A stretch of 64,000 nt of DNA. Origin: Axinella damicornis. Taxonomy: Eukaryota > Porifera > Demospongiae > Axinellida > Axinellidae. Positions 1 to 12,181 of the stretch are shown piece by piece. A program made the position numbers and the translations under genes. The stretch lies in the NCBI GenBank assembly GCA_963931865.1, contig OZ007508.1, positions 12,522,781 through 12,586,780 on the forward strand. The letters are read 5' to 3'. The notes under the pieces were generated by a model, which worked only from the letters and a program-made list of their open reading frames with translations, was not told the DNA's origin and did no database searches. Each line of letters opens with the position of its first letter. Within the stretch, counting starts at the first letter, position 1.

Positions 1-372
1 CCCACACTTTTGCCACTTTTGCCGCCACTTTCAGGATGTGCTGCAATTAGTTGCATGATCGATGATATTGACATTGTACACTCTTTGTATTGTTGTATGC
101 TATGACATAGCCTGAATGGTTTGTACTGATGAGTGACAATAAAATCTTACTAGCAGGAAAGAATGTTTGTGTTGGTCTTGTATAAGCAAACCCACATTTA
201 GTCTCGTCCCCAGACCCTCCATGCCCCAACCTCCATGTGCACGTCCCTTGATTTTCAGCGGTCGAAATTAAGAAATAGAATAGTTTTTCAGATGTTATTC
301 AGTATTTCCAACTTTACATTCCATGTACAGGTGCAATATTTCCAGATAGTTTTCAAGATAGTCAGTTCATAT
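1..372. other. Intergenic, no gene seen
   Basis: I see no convincing exon, RNA gene or repeat here. Downstream, on the minus strand, lies the retrotransposon relic. Confidence 0.4.
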
Positions 373-1480
373 TCAGTCCTCATTCAGATCATAATAAGAT
401 GAAACCATGGCGTAGTGGATCTTGGCTTCTGCAGCTGGGTTGTAGAGCGTCAGTGTCATCAGTTTCGAGAGTTTGGCTTTCACGCTTGAGAACACTTGCT
501 CTTGACTAGCACCCCACAGCCACGCTTGGTTTTTACCAAGTAGTTCGCAGAGTGGCTGTGTGAGGTCTGCGGGGTTAGGGGATAATTTTCCCAACTGATT
601 TACCATCCCCATAAATCGTCTGAGTTCTGAGACGTCGGCGGGGGATACCATCTCACGAATGGCAGATGTCTTGTCTGGGTCTGCATGGATGCCATTTCCA
701 TTGACCAGATGCCCCAAGAACTTCAACTTGGATCTCCCAAATTCACATTTCTCAGGGTTCAGTGTGGCACCTGCTGTTTGGAGTACTGCAGTGAGTCTCC
801 GGTCATGTTCGGAGTGATCTTTGCCGAAAACGAGGATGTCGTCCATTTGTCAGAGGACTCCCTCTAACCCTCTAACCCGCTGAGGATCTGTGACATCCTC
901 TTCTGGAAATGTTTGGGTGCACTGCAGATGCCAAAAGGCAGTTTGTTAAAGCAGTAGCAGCCCTTTGGGGTTATAAAGGTGGTGAGGAGGCGAGATTTTT
1001 CTGCTAGTGGAATCTGCCAAAAACCACTATTGGCATCTAGCTTTGAGAACACCTTCGCTCCAGTCAGCTGAGCCGGAGTTTCATCCACCTTTGGGAGTGG
1101 GTGGAGCTCTCTTAGGACGCTCTCGTTCAGAGGTTTGAGATCAACACAGATGCGGATACTACCGGACCTCTTGGGTACCACGACCATGCCGGCACACCAT
1201 GGAGTTGGCTCATTGACTTTGGATATCACTCCCATTTCCTCCATCCTGGCTAGTTCCTCTTCGACTTTTGGGCGCAACGGCAATGGGTGTGAACAGTGCA
1301 TATGGGGTTGCATTGGGTTTGAGCATATGGGGTTGCATTGGGTCGCCTGTTGTGGTGATCTGAAGTTGCCAGTGCTTCAAGGCAGCTGGGTTGCACTCCT
1401 TTGAGTTCTCGCTGCTGCTCATGAACAGCTTCGTGTTGCTATAGAGGCCTGTGTGGCTAGGTATAGTAGACATCTTCACT
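373..1480 (-). pseudogene. Ty3/gypsy-type reverse transcriptase relic
   Basis: Two minus-strand open stretches together cover the fingers, palm and connection parts of a Ty3/gypsy-class reverse transcriptase. The piece at 864-1313 has the RICVDLKPLN block, the SKLDANSGFWQIPL block with the first catalytic Asp, and the LPFGICSAP block. The piece at 373-846 begins with the MDDILVFG catalytic Asp pair, followed by a KCEFGRSKLKFLGHLV block and the start of the RNase H-side linker. The two are out of frame: an 8-bp direct duplication (GGTTAGAG) at about 853-870 shifts the frame, and a TGA falls just before the DD motif. Upstream (1313-1480) the leader to the RT domain is in another frame again and holds a duplicated segment of about 24 bp (about 1298-1345). 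RNase H and integrase are missing downstream. This is a dead copy, not a functional gene. Confidence 0.88.
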
Positions 1481-1499
1481 TGCTTAAGCTTTTACACTA

Positions 1500-1970
1500 G
1501 CCTGGAGGTTCAACAAGAACTTGTTTTTTCAACCAAACGTTTCGACCACACTGTGGTGGTCTTCTTCAGTGGTAATACAATACAGCACATCAACAGACAC
1601 TCATATAGGTACACAAAATGACCAACTGAGAAAAGTTGGCGAGACGCGTGACCTACAGAGGTAGCACGTGACCGGAAATCAAGCTTACTGTTCTGTGCAC
1701 GCGTTGGGGGTGGGGGGTGCTCATGGATGAGTGCATCATACACATGAGGCAGGATGCCTTCCTCCCGGTTGAGGGGGTTGGGCTGGCTCCTCATGTGCCA
1801 GGTCTCCAATGTGCACCTTTGCCAGAATAGGGCTATATGTAGTGCTCTGCACCTTTGCCCTCTTGTTGGTTCTGAACCGGGCACGTTCAAATATAACGTT
1901 CCTGCTCACTTGGAAGAATCCGTCGAGTTTGTTGTATACACTTTTCTCTCATCTGCAGTTACCGGTATAT
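1500..1970 (-). pseudogene. Retrotransposon gag-like fragment and 3' tail
   Basis: On the minus strand, about 1960 to 1780 reads as a degenerate gag-like stretch (KLDGFFQVSRNVIFERARF) of the kind found at the start of Ty3/gypsy polyproteins. It is followed by frame-broken sequence. At 1515-1580 the minus strand contains CTGAAGAAGACCACC followed by GTCGAAACG, a short motif I associate with retroelement 3' regions. The orientation matches the RT relic just downstream, so both probably come from one internally deleted insertion. The gag call rests on recognising one short block. Confidence 0.5.
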
Positions 1971-2021
1971 CTGTGGAGTCAAGAACGGCTTCAGCCTGTT
2001 CTCCCAGTTAGTACGTCATGA

Positions 2022-2720
2022 AAAGAAAGCCACACCCCGTGATGGCATATAGTCACGATAGATCTTGACAAGAACAGGTTGGTAGATATTCCTCGTAGCG
2101 GTATTGAGCCACCAGATGACGGATTTACAGTATCTTAAATGCCGCCATCACAACAAAAAAGAACACAACATATGTGCTTGCATTGGATTGCAAGTGCGCA
2201 TTTGGCTGTGGTCTGAACATGTGACCTCAGGTTGCCTGAAAATGACATCGTACTAGAATTTCACAGAAACATAGCTAGCCAAAACCACTGCACATGCCAG
2301 TTTACAGACAAAAGAGGGCATGGCAAGTACTATGGCGAAAGTGGTGTTGTTCTGTGTGTAAATTAACTCCAGTTAGTTGGTACGCTATCCCTGTGCAAAG
2401 TTTTTGAATGAGAAAGAAGAGAAAGGATGATGAAATCAAACTTTCCCTGCGCTTGTTCTTAGACTCTGTCATCCTGTCTGCATGCTTGAATTTTTTTCCA
2501 CCTTCATTTTTCAGTTACTCAGGATAGGCTCTTGTGGCACCCTCGTTCTTTGCACTGCAAGTTCCAGATGTGAGAGGATTGCAGGTCCAGCTGCCGCCAT
2601 GTGCTTCTTTCTTGCTCAAATTTCGCTCGCGCAACGTAATACATGTAGCTATGCTAAATCGTGGTCTCGTTCCCAAGCCGTTCGGGAGTTGCAATGTAAC
2701 AGCAGCTAGTTAGTTATTAG
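2022..2720. repeat. Intergenic with dispersed repeat segment
   Basis: About 2485-2600 closely resembles 34,205-34,300 (both contain CTTCATTTTTCAGTT followed by GGCTCT[T/C]GTGGCACC). This marks a dispersed repeat family. No gene is visible. Confidence 0.45.
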
Positions 2721-2722
2721 TT

Positions 2723-2746
2723 TTGTTCCCAGGCGCCTGGGAACAA
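2723..2746. repeat. Perfect 24-bp palindrome (TTCCCAGG family)
   Basis: A perfect palindrome centred on GGCGCC, made of TTGTTCCCAGGC and its reverse complement. It matches the TTCCCAG core of the small hairpin elements found many times in the window. Confidence 0.75.
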
Positions 2747-3599
2747 GGCTATGACCTGATCACGAGTACGAGTGCGAGTGTCGATCGACGTACGAGTCTC
2801 GATGTTGCCTCGATGCTCGATGGAGCGACAGGTAAAAACTACCTGGCCTGAGAATTGGGTGGGCCATGGCCCACCCGGCCCACCCTGCAGTGCCGGCCCT
2901 GCCATAGTACGTAATATCCCTGTAAGCAATCACGAGGTGGAACAGGTCTAGGAATGGGGAATGAGGTTACTTAAGGTGTGAGCAAGACTGTAGTCTAGAG
3001 TAGTATGTAGTAGTCTCCAGTAATCTGTGGTGACTGCATGTAAGCGATGAAAAGGCCTGGGAATGAGGTATGGATGCACTCTGTGGATCATGTGGGGATC
3101 AAGAACTGCTACAAGTGTCTACAAACCTAGGTGTTTTGGTCTGGCTTGGTCCTCCCAGGCCTTGGAAGAACATCTCGAACTTGAGTGCCACCATCTGCAT
3201 CTTCTCGTGGTCCGTGGGGTGTTTCTTGAGGAGGTTGTTCATGAGAGCCACACGCAGCTGTTCCTCCTGGGAATGGAAGAAAATATTCAGTCAAGTGGCT
3301 TTCTAGACTAGCTGTAGTTGGAATATTTCATGGGCTGCTGGTTTGTACATTTACTGTTCTGAGATACTGCCTATGTCAGCCATGGTCTGCCACAAGCCTA
3401 TGACTGATGGAACGAGGCTCTTACAGTGCTTTCAATTGCAGCGTTCTTGCACTATCCGGTCAGCAGGGCGTTAACTGTATCAGCCAATCAGCGAACAGAA
3501 TTCAAACTGTTCTGCAACTTGATTGGTTAATACCAATTGTGCTGTTGTAACCGGATGTTGCAAGAATGCTGCAAAGTGCTGTAACAGTCTGGGAACAGC

Positions 3600-3800
3600 T
3601 TGGGAATGAGGCTGGGCACGAGGTCTTAACAGCCTGGGAACAGCCTAGGAACGAGGATGGGGACGTGGTGTTAGCAGCCTGGGAATGAGGCCGGGATATA
3701 TAACAGCCTGGGAATGAGGCAGGGATAACAGCCTGGGAATGAGGCAGGGATAACAGCCTGGGAACAGCATAGGAATGAGGCTGGGGACAAGGTGTCGATA
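3600..3800. repeat. Short tandem repeats, CCTGGGAATGAGG family
   Basis: Several near-identical units of about 26-45 bp sharing AACAGCCTGGGAA and GAGGC(A/T)GGGA. They are degenerate tandem copies of the arm of the TTCCCAGG hairpin family. No coding signal is seen in this 2.7-4.1 kb stretch. Confidence 0.6.
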
Positions 3801-4128
3801 GCCTATAAATGAGGATTGGGATGAGCCAGAAAAAGAATTTGGAAATGAACCTGAGAATGATACTGGGGTGTGTTATCAGGGGAAAAACAACCAGGGAACA
3901 GAACAACATGCAGGGACGATCTGGGAACAAGGCCTCGCCTAGGGATACAATCTGCACTGATATATATTGGACTGGAATTCCATTCCATTCCAAGCACACA
4001 TTCCAACATTTGTCACTGACTGCTGAAATGTTTTCACAGGAATATGTCCCTTGTACTATTACAATTGAGTTTGCCACAAGGGCTGGGATGTTTACACAGA
4101 CCACAGGGTTGTCCAGCATAATTATACG

Positions 4129-4716
4129 TATCAATACATTAAGATTTTAACCGTGTGTTTGTGTGTGTGTGTGTCTGTAACGGAAGTGGTATATATGTTC
4201 GTGGGGCGGGACTAAACTATAGTGACGCGCGACCTTCGTACTTTAATTTATTTACTGAACCTCGAACTCCGCGAAGAATGTTTGAGAACATTGGGCCCGG
4301 GGATGGCATGGGCTGGAATCCAGCAAGCGCAGTCGGGGAGCAGCAGTTGAAGCGGACGCAATCGGGGAGTAGCAGCCGAAGCGGACGCGATCGGGAGCAG
4401 CAGCTGAAGTGGGCGCAATCGGGGAGCAGCAGCTGGAAGCGGAAGCAAACGGGGAGCGCAGTTGAAGCGTATGCCGCAATCAGGCCTGGGAGCAGCAGCT
4501 GGAATCGGAAGCAAACGGGGAGCAGCAGTTGAAGCGTATGCCGCAATCGGGCCTGGGAGCAGCAGCTGAAGCGACGCAAGCGGCGAGCAGCACTGAGCTG
4601 AAGCGGACGCAATCGGGGAGCAGCTCTGCACAGAGAGCTGTCCGGCGCCGGATTACGCACGGTAGGCGAACGAGGGGAAAGTAGCTGAGCGAGCGAAGCG
4701 AGCTCAGCTACTTGTA
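4129..4716. mobile_element. GC-rich minisatellite-bearing dispersed element, copy 1
   Basis: The first of three copies in the window (others at 23,895-24,425 and 32,147-32,626). Shared order: TATCAATACATTAAGATTTT, a GT-rich run, GACGGAAGTG(G/GTA), GTTCGTGGGG(C/T)GGGA, GTGACGCGCGACCTTCGTAC, then an internal array of units of about 24-29 bp (GGGGAGCAGCAGCTGAAGCG type), a block ending in GAGAGCTGTCCGGCGCCG, and a terminal hairpin GTAGCTGAGCGAGCG ... GCTCAGCTAC. Internal unit number varies between copies. Stop-free translations across the array are a by-product of the repeat period. No transposase is visible, so it looks non-autonomous. Confidence 0.75.
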
Positions 4717-5787
4717 CTATTGATGGAAGAGCAATGAGAAGTTGGAATAAGAGTGCAATTAGAAGTGGAAGCGCGGGATGGAAGAGTGCAATGGAAGTGC
4801 AGCGATGTTCAATGGAAGAGTGCAATGAAATGGAGGGAGGCACTGATGAAAATTGAAGTTAGATGACCCTTGTGGGCTTCCGTAGACCACAGATAATTCT
4901 GCAAAGATCATGGAGTGCTTTACCCCACTTGCCATTTTGTTGATCCTTTAGGACAACCAATTATTGTTAACGGGTGGACCAGCCCATTGTGCATGTTGGA
5001 ACTACGGAAAGAGGTGCAATTTTGTGTCAACGCACTGATTATAGAAAGTAGCTGAAAGTAGATGTGAAAAGCAAAGAACCTTGATTCGTATCAGGTAGAG
5101 ATCGAAACAATTCCCAATAAGTTTGTGTTGAGTGTAAACGCCAACCAGGCTACACCAGAGAGGTCAGCTTGTCATCAGGCAATGCTAACCTCCTCTTGTA
5201 GTCTATATATGAATATTGAGCTAGACCAAATTTCTCTCGCTCAGGAGGTTTGGGGTGGGGCGTCCCCACCCCAAACTCCCTGAGCGAGGGAAATTCGGTC
5301 TATCTTAATACACTACTTCTCTAGCTCTTGAACACTGAACACTGGAATGGAGACCACACAAAGTGAGAGGACTGTTTACTACTTCTATTTACATGTAGAA
5401 ATGGCTCACCAAGAGCTTACATATCAAAGTCAATCCTAGACACAGCCATGCTGTTTTCACCTATTAGATGAATCCTCCCCTAGCCTCGTTCCCATGCCTC
5501 GGGCCTGGGAACGAGGCTAACCCTATCCCACCCTCCAGAACTTATAGTCCGAAGGACTACATGGAAGTGACTTCATGTAGCTGAAAGTCTCATGAAGCAT
5601 AAGATGTTTGCATAATTGGATAATTAGGTGATTTCATATCCAGAGTGAAAAAGATTGACCTCCATGCCCTCTTTATTTTGGGGCGAGCCACACACAGATC
5701 AGCCGCACATAAGTACGTACACCTAGCCAGTTCAAGTGTCCTTACCGCCGCAAATGCATACTTCTGCAATAACGGAAAGATTTCTTA
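4717..5787. other. Intergenic with two hairpins
   Basis: No gene seen. It contains the long hairpin at 5221-5305 and a TTCCCAGG-family hairpin at about 5490-5521. Confidence 0.4.
5221..5305. repeat. Long imperfect hairpin
   Basis: Arms AGACCAAATTTCTCTCGCTC and the near reverse complement GAGCGAGGGAAATTCGGTCT flank an inner palindrome GGGGTGGGGCGTCCCCACCCC. The total is about 85 bp with almost no loop. It is probably a fold-back micro-element. Confidence 0.75.
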
Positions 5788-8561
5788 CGTCATGCTGCCT
5801 CATGCATGAGTGAGAGTAAATCATTCGAGTTGGAGACATCAGTGCTCATCACAGTACCACAATAAAGACTGAGACCACACTCATGGGCCTATCTCTTCAG
5901 GTAGAGACGTGACTATAAAACTAGAGGATGCGGAACGAGCGGGAAGACAGGCTGGAGGTTCTTGAACACCAGAGGCCCGATTTGGGAGGTAGCCTGGAAA
6001 GGGCATGGATAAGGCCATGGAGTGTTGGAGGGTTCTTGCATATAGCCTCATGCACATTTCGTATAGGCTCTCACATCATGAACCTGGTTGCCCATGTACG
6101 TGTTGCAACCATCAGTACTACACGTAAGTTAATGTGATGTTTACTTACAAGGTAGTGTTGGCCGCTCACTCAGTACAACAGCAATGGGTCCTGGGACCAG
6201 TTACAACCTCCCGCTGCATACACGACAATGATGCCTGTGGGGGGTAGAGGTGACTGTTATACGTATACATCATCCGGGCGAGGGTCAACTAGGCCTGAAT
6301 GTTGAATGAATTAGTCGACGAACTAAGGTTGCAACAAAATTTCTTGCATGCCAACTATATAGTCAAGAGGGCATGTAGAGCACTGGTATATTCAAATAAA
6401 ATTTCTGATGTCAGTGAAGTGATCTGTGCTGTGTACAGCTAGTGATGACATTCTGCCATTAAACTACAAGCCAGGTACCTTAGCCACTTGAGGCTTATTG
6501 TCAACAAGGCGACTCTGACCTCTCCAGCACGGTTAAGACAGCATGGACGATAAGTCGATTATAAAAACCATGCATGTCATACAAGACAACACATAGAACA
6601 TTACGTGATTAGACACTCTAGTTTTACGTAAGGGAGGAGCCTGGGAAGGAGGCCAACACAACTGTAGTACGTAGGCTGTTGTACATGATGAATGGCATTT
6701 ACATACAGTTCTAGATAGTTAAACACACACACACACAGCACACCTCTGAGGATCGTCTTTGTCTTGGAGATCTCATTTATCCAGTCGCATGGGTTCCTTC
6801 AGCTGGCACAAGTGGAGTGGGGTGGAGGAGATGGCTAGAGTAGGGGAGAGGAGAGGGCAAATCGATAAACAGTAAGGAGTGGGAGGTCTGAAAGAGCCAG
6901 CTTAGGCGAGGGTATGTACTAGCTAAAGAGAGCACAAGAACTATAAATCTAGAGCCCTCGTCATGATCAAGACCTGATTACACAGTCGTGCATTATTAAG
7001 TACAGCCTGCTTATAAGTGTTCACTCACTGTTAACTCCTGGTGACGACACTCCTTACTATGCAGTGAAGACTTATTCCAGAAATTCAGAACCTATACTGG
7101 AAAAGGAAATCCAAATGAAGTGCACTTCCTAATGTTCTTCTAAACTAAGCACACTTTGTTAAGTTCTGCCTATGGGGTTGTAGGTGCATCCGCTAAATAC
7201 TACGATGTCACTCAAACCGTCAACTCAGCAGACTTATCACCTACCTGGTGCCAAGAGGGGTTTCCAGATATATAATACATGTACATAGTAAGGCATCTCT
7301 AGATATTGAATGTGAGTTTCGTTGCTGGGATCAGGGCTTCATTTTTTCCGTCATGCTGCCTCAAGCATGGGTGAAATTAAATCATTCGAGTTGGAGACAT
7401 CAGTGCTCATCACAGTACCACCATACGGACCGAGACCACTCCTGGACCTACCTCTTCAATGGCTACTGGTAGAGACGTGACTATAAAAACTAGAGGACAC
7501 GGAACGAGCGGGAAGACAGGCTGGAGGTTCTTGAACACCAGAGGTGCGATTTGGGATGTAGCCTGGAAACAGCATGGATAAAACTGTAGCTACGCAGTGC
7601 TGGAGCATTGGAGGGTTCTTGCAAATAGCCTCATGCACATTTCATATAGGCTCATCATGAACCTGATACGTGTTGCAACTACAGGTACGTACCATGAAGC
7701 TACAATTCAGAACTGATCACATCTTAAACCACAATATGCATGCTACTTGCCCAAGCTCCCCCTACAATGACATAAGCACCTTCCTAGTGTAGTATAACTA
7801 GGAATATGTATCTGTATCATGCCTCGTACGTGCCACATGTGTACGTGTGACCTGACCACGTGCTTACGAGTATCTGATCTAGAGTTCGAGAGTTTGAGAG
7901 TGTGGAGCTGTCGATTACGCTCACTGTTCGACTCTACATGTAGCTGCTCTAGCTCTGCAGGCCCCACTCGCCTGTACCCTAGCCTTTGGCTATGCGAGAC
8001 TATATGTGAAGCAGCAGTGTAAACAGATGTTGACTGTGCTCACTATTTGACTCCATATGTAGCTGCTCTAGCTCTGCAAGTCCTGGAGGCATTGTCCTCC
8101 TCCACTGATCTGAGTTTCAAGGTTGTGAATCTCACACTGTCGAGCCCTTGCTGCAAATACAACTCAATTGGCCGGAAGGAAACCCGCAACATTCCTAAGT
8201 GTTATCAACATTCCTGAGCATGACACACGTATGTACGCGCAATGCATACGGATGTACGTACATACACATATCATGAGAATAGATCCCCCATTTAGTGCCT
8301 TGTGCTAATGCACTTGCTCAAGCTCGTTGTGTGAGTTGTTACAAGTTTGGAGTGCGAAATGTCTCATGTAGTCACAGTTCTGGATTTCTTGGCCCATGAT
8401 GGCCATCAAATTCATACACACCACTGAGGTGAAGTATGTGTTGCCAGTCTGGACATGCATGTACCAAGCTTTGGTTACTAGGCAGCGGGAAACAAGCTAT
8501 GACGAGGTACAAACTACTCTGGCAATGAGCAGCAATGGGTACTACCTATATTAACCCTATA

Positions 8562-9130
8562 CCGTAGTGTCCCGCTAATACGCCCCCTTCAAAAATACGC
8601 CCTCCACCTCTTTTTCGCCCAAGTTCCTGCACAGGGTAGTTTGACTTGTTATAACGCCCCCTGGTGAGCGTCTTCAGGAATATCTAAACTACTGTTAGTA
8701 CACGAGCGCAACTTCACAGATCGTCTCTCAGATCAGATTGAGTAGTCACTGTTGACGCTGACGGTACAAGTCATCTCGCTGCCACTCTTCCGTAGGAAAT
8801 ACCAGGAAATGTTCCGTGGTTCATGACCGACAGTATTGCCGTTCTTGAGGATGGCTACAGCGAAGTCATCGTGAATGTTATGGCCCTCGAGTTGAAGTGC
8901 AGCTCTTCTCGCCGATGTAGGGAGACCACGCATGATGACCACGAACAGTACTGGCGATCGTTTGTACTTTTGTAACTGTGAACATGAACCTTGGCAGTGT
9001 GATAAACGTAGCGAAACTTTTGAGGGGGCGTATTATTGAGACTAATTGCGTACTCGAAAATACGCCCCCTCCCTTCTTTGGGTTGGATGTAGTGTACAAA
9101 ATAGGGGGGCGTATTAACGGGACACTACAG
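8562..9130. mobile_element. Tc1/mariner-like non-autonomous element
   Basis: Terminal inverted repeats of about 25 bp: left CCGTAGTGTCCCGCTAATAC followed by GCCCCC, right the reverse complement reading CTGTAGTGTCCCGTTAATAC. TA flanks both ends, as expected for TA target duplication in Tc1/mariner-type elements. Sub-terminal direct and inverted copies of AATACGCCCCC follow each end. No transposase is present; the interior carries the coding fragment listed next. Confidence 0.72.
8733..8942 (-). pseudogene. HIRAN-like coding fragment inside MITE
   Basis: A 69-codon minus-strand open stretch within the Tc1-like element. The segment HDDFAVAILKNGNTVGHEPR resembles the NAVAV.(K/R).G..VGH.PR pattern of HIRAN-type and related small domains seen in many invertebrate predicted proteins. 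It then runs into WYFLRKSGSEMTCTV, also typical of that pattern. There is no complete domain and no clear intron support. It looks like a captured or ancestral coding remnant carried by the element. The family match is from memory of the motif. Confidence 0.45.
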
Positions 9131-9132
9131 TA

Positions 9133-9861
9133 CTGGTACCCGAGGCACATGCACAGAATCAATCGTGTGGTTTTGAGAAGTAGTGTAGTATGGCCTCCAG
9201 CATTTCCACACACCCTAGTGAGAATGATTGGGTATAACAGGAGCAGTTGGGGTGGTCAGGATTTGGCCCAACCACTTTCCACGATGGGCACGTCCCCAGC
9301 AGTGTCTACAGACCGTAGCAAGACGCTCGGTATGTCCACAGATACTGTTCCCACGGCAGTATAGACAAGCCACATCAACAAGCAAAATATAGGTTCCTCC
9401 AGTGCACATTGTGGGAAGAAAGCAGCATCCCATGCACTCATAGCGCTTCCTGACAGCTGGCACTTCGCATGGACAGTACTGCCTGATTCGTAGTTCGTAA
9501 GCTCTCTCCATGCTACACACATAAATTTTGATGATCTGGTTGGACCATTCCATTTCAGCTTACTACAGCCTGTATAATACAGCTACTCGATATCAGGGAT
9601 GAACAGTGTCAAATTGTCAATTACTCCTTTCCAAGATTGAATTCACCCTGTCTGCATCACATGCTGAATAGAATGGGAGAGTCCAAAGACTAAATACACC
9701 CACCCCTAATCATAATCGAGGGCAGTGGCGACTGGGAGGGGGTATACAGGAAGGATCTGTCACTGGTATCAGTACAGCCTCGATCTATGGGAGAGGCCAA
9801 GCTATAACAGGAACTCCAGTGTGGAGTACAGCAATTGCAATGCCACATTCTTGCTGAGGTA
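9133..9861. other. Intergenic, unassigned open stretch
   Basis: A minus-strand open stretch (9215-9553, 112 codons) is cysteine-rich but matches nothing I recognise, and overlapping frames are equally open. I do not call a gene. Confidence 0.3.
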
Positions 9862-12125
9862 CACACGTGAGTTAATGTGATGTTTACTTACAAGGTAGTG
9901 TTGGGTGCTCACTCAGTACAACAGTAATGGGTCCTCGGACCAGTCACAACCTCCCGCTGCATATACATAGACGATGATGCCTGTGGGGGGTAGAGGTGAC
10001 TGTTATATACATCATCGCTGCAAGTGTCAACTAGGCCTGAACGTTGAATGAATTAGTCAACTGAACTAGAGCACTTATCCCATGCGCAAATGTACGACAT
10101 TGTGGGGCGAGCCTGAGTGAGTTCACATGCAGAACATGGAACAGTGTATGTCATCAGAACAAGCACAGCACATCTCAGGCTACAGAATATCCCCCAAAGC
10201 ACGTAGCTACACACATGCACAACACAGGAACAGGCTAGCTGAAACAGTATACCCTATGGCACATAACACACAACCTATACGCATGCTACACACTGGTCCA
10301 GCACACCATAGATACTGTGGAGACTCCAGGTTTCACTGATGTAAACGCTTGTTTTCCCGTCTTTGGTGAGACTTTGTTTCTTCCTCCTCTTCTTCTGTGA
10401 TTCTGCACTCGCTCACCTCCAGCGAACACTACTATTTGCTCCAAAGAGCGTATTTTCTCACTAATAATATAGTTCTTTCAAACTCGTACTTGTAGCACAA
10501 GCTGCAAGTATGAAAAATTGAAATCGAGGTGTGGTTTTGTTGGATAATTTGGACCAAGAGCAAAACCTTGCTTTTCACAGCTCTTCATACAACTCTCATT
10601 TGTGCGGCATGTACGAGTATTTTTGTGTCATTCGTAACTTATAAATTACAATACAAGTGTTCATATTTCAGCCAAACTGCTCATTTTTGTGTCCACTGAC
10701 ATACTGACATGCTGTCATACCAACAGGCATATCAATCACTCTACCCCTCACTGTGCATGCACACGCACGGGATAAATTTCTGAAGCGATCTGTGCTGTGT
10801 ACAGCTAGTGATGACATTCTGCCATTCCTCAATTAGTTCTCCAATTAGCCAAGCAAACTACAAGCTAGTTAGTCAAGCCAATTAGTCAAGTAGTGAAATT
10901 CCTTTGTCACTTGAGGCTTATTGTCAATGACTCTGACGTGTCTCCATGCAGCACAGCATGGACAATGTGTCGATTATCAAAACCACATCTTACAAGACAA
11001 CACACAGAACACGAGCCAGAGCCAGAACACTACCATGCACGTGATTAGACACTCTCCCTGGTTTAGTTTTATGTAACAAAACGCTAGGGAGGAGCCTGGG
11101 AAGGAGACCAACACAACTGTATGTAAGGCTGTTGTGCATGATGAATGGCATTTACAGTTCTAACTTTCCCCAGCTAAATACACATACACACACAGCATAC
11201 CTCTGAGGATCGTCTTAGTTTCGGAGATCTCCTTTATCCACCAGTGCCGTGGGTTCCTTCAGCTGGCACAAGTGGAGTGGGGTGGATCGGAGGAGATGGC
11301 TACAGTAGGGGAGAGGAGAGGGCAAATTGATAAACAGTAAGGATTGGGAGGTCTGAAAGAGCCAACTTAGGCAAGGGTATGTATTAGCTATAGCTAGCAC
11401 AAGACCTATAAATCCCTTGTCATGATCGAGACCCGATTACACAGTCGTGCATTATTAAGTACAGCCTGCTTATAAGTGTTCACTCACTGTTAACTCCTGG
11501 TGATGATACTCTTTACTATGCAGTGAAGACTGTTATTCCAGAAACTCAGAACCTATACTGGAAAAGGAAATCCAAATGAAGTGCACTTCCTAATGTTCTT
11601 CTAAACTAAGCACACTTTGTTAAGTTCTGCCTGTGGGGTTGTAGGTGCATCCGCTAAATTAACATGAGACTACGATATCATTCAAACTGTCAACTCAGCA
11701 AACTTATCACCTACCTGGTGCCAAGATGGGTTTCCAGATATATAATTTAATGTACATAGTAAGGCATCTCAATGTTGAGTTTCGTTGCTGGGATCAGGGC
11801 TTCATTTTTTCAGTTTTCTTACGTCATGCTGCCTCATGCATGGGTGAAATTAAATCATTCGACATCAGTGCTCATCACATGTCACAACAAAGACCGAGAC
11901 CACTCATGGACCTATCTCTTCAATGGCTATACGTAGAGACGTGACTATAAAACTAGAGGATGTGGAACGAGCGGGAAGACAGGCTGGAGGTTCTTGAACA
12001 CCAAAGGTGCGATTTGGGAGGTAGCCTGGAAACAGCATGGATAAAACAGTAGCTACGCAGTGCTGGAATGTTGGAGGGTTCTTGCATATAGCATCATGCA
12101 CATTTCATATACATGTAGCTAGACT

Positions 12126-12181
12126 CTCTCACATAACCTGTTTGCCCAACACGTACATGGGCAAACAGGTTATGTGAACTC
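12126..12181. repeat. Hairpin
   Basis: CACATAACCTGTTTGCCCA and its exact reverse complement are separated by a short loop (ACACGTACA). Confidence 0.75.

Larger units (their letters stand above)
5788..12120. repeat. Tandem segmental duplication block
   Basis: An end module occurs three times: about 5788-6128, 7349-7690 and 11,815-12,120. It shares TAGAGACGTGACTATAAA, GAACGAGCGGGAAGACAGGC and GGAGGTTCTTGAACACCA. The longer unit 6120-7690 is repeated at about 9862-12,120, with extra sequence of about 0.7 kb at roughly 10,090-10,770. The last two end modules are separated from each other by a unique insert (about 7690-9860) that includes the Tc1-like element. Within the long unit both copies keep a minus-strand stretch ending in TKTILRG before a GT(A/G)TGC donor (about 6743-6800 and 11,195-11,250). 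No known protein is recognised, so I treat the block as duplicated non-coding or decayed sequence. Confidence 0.7.

Noticed and set aside
4217..4843. About 208-codon Leu/Ser/Ala-rich open frames in the GC-rich repeat
   Set aside because: The same pattern recurs in all three copies of the element, with indels between units that change frame. A repeat by-product.
9215..9553. Cys-rich 112-codon minus-strand open frame
   Set aside because: Two overlapping frames are equally open, no domain match, no splice context.
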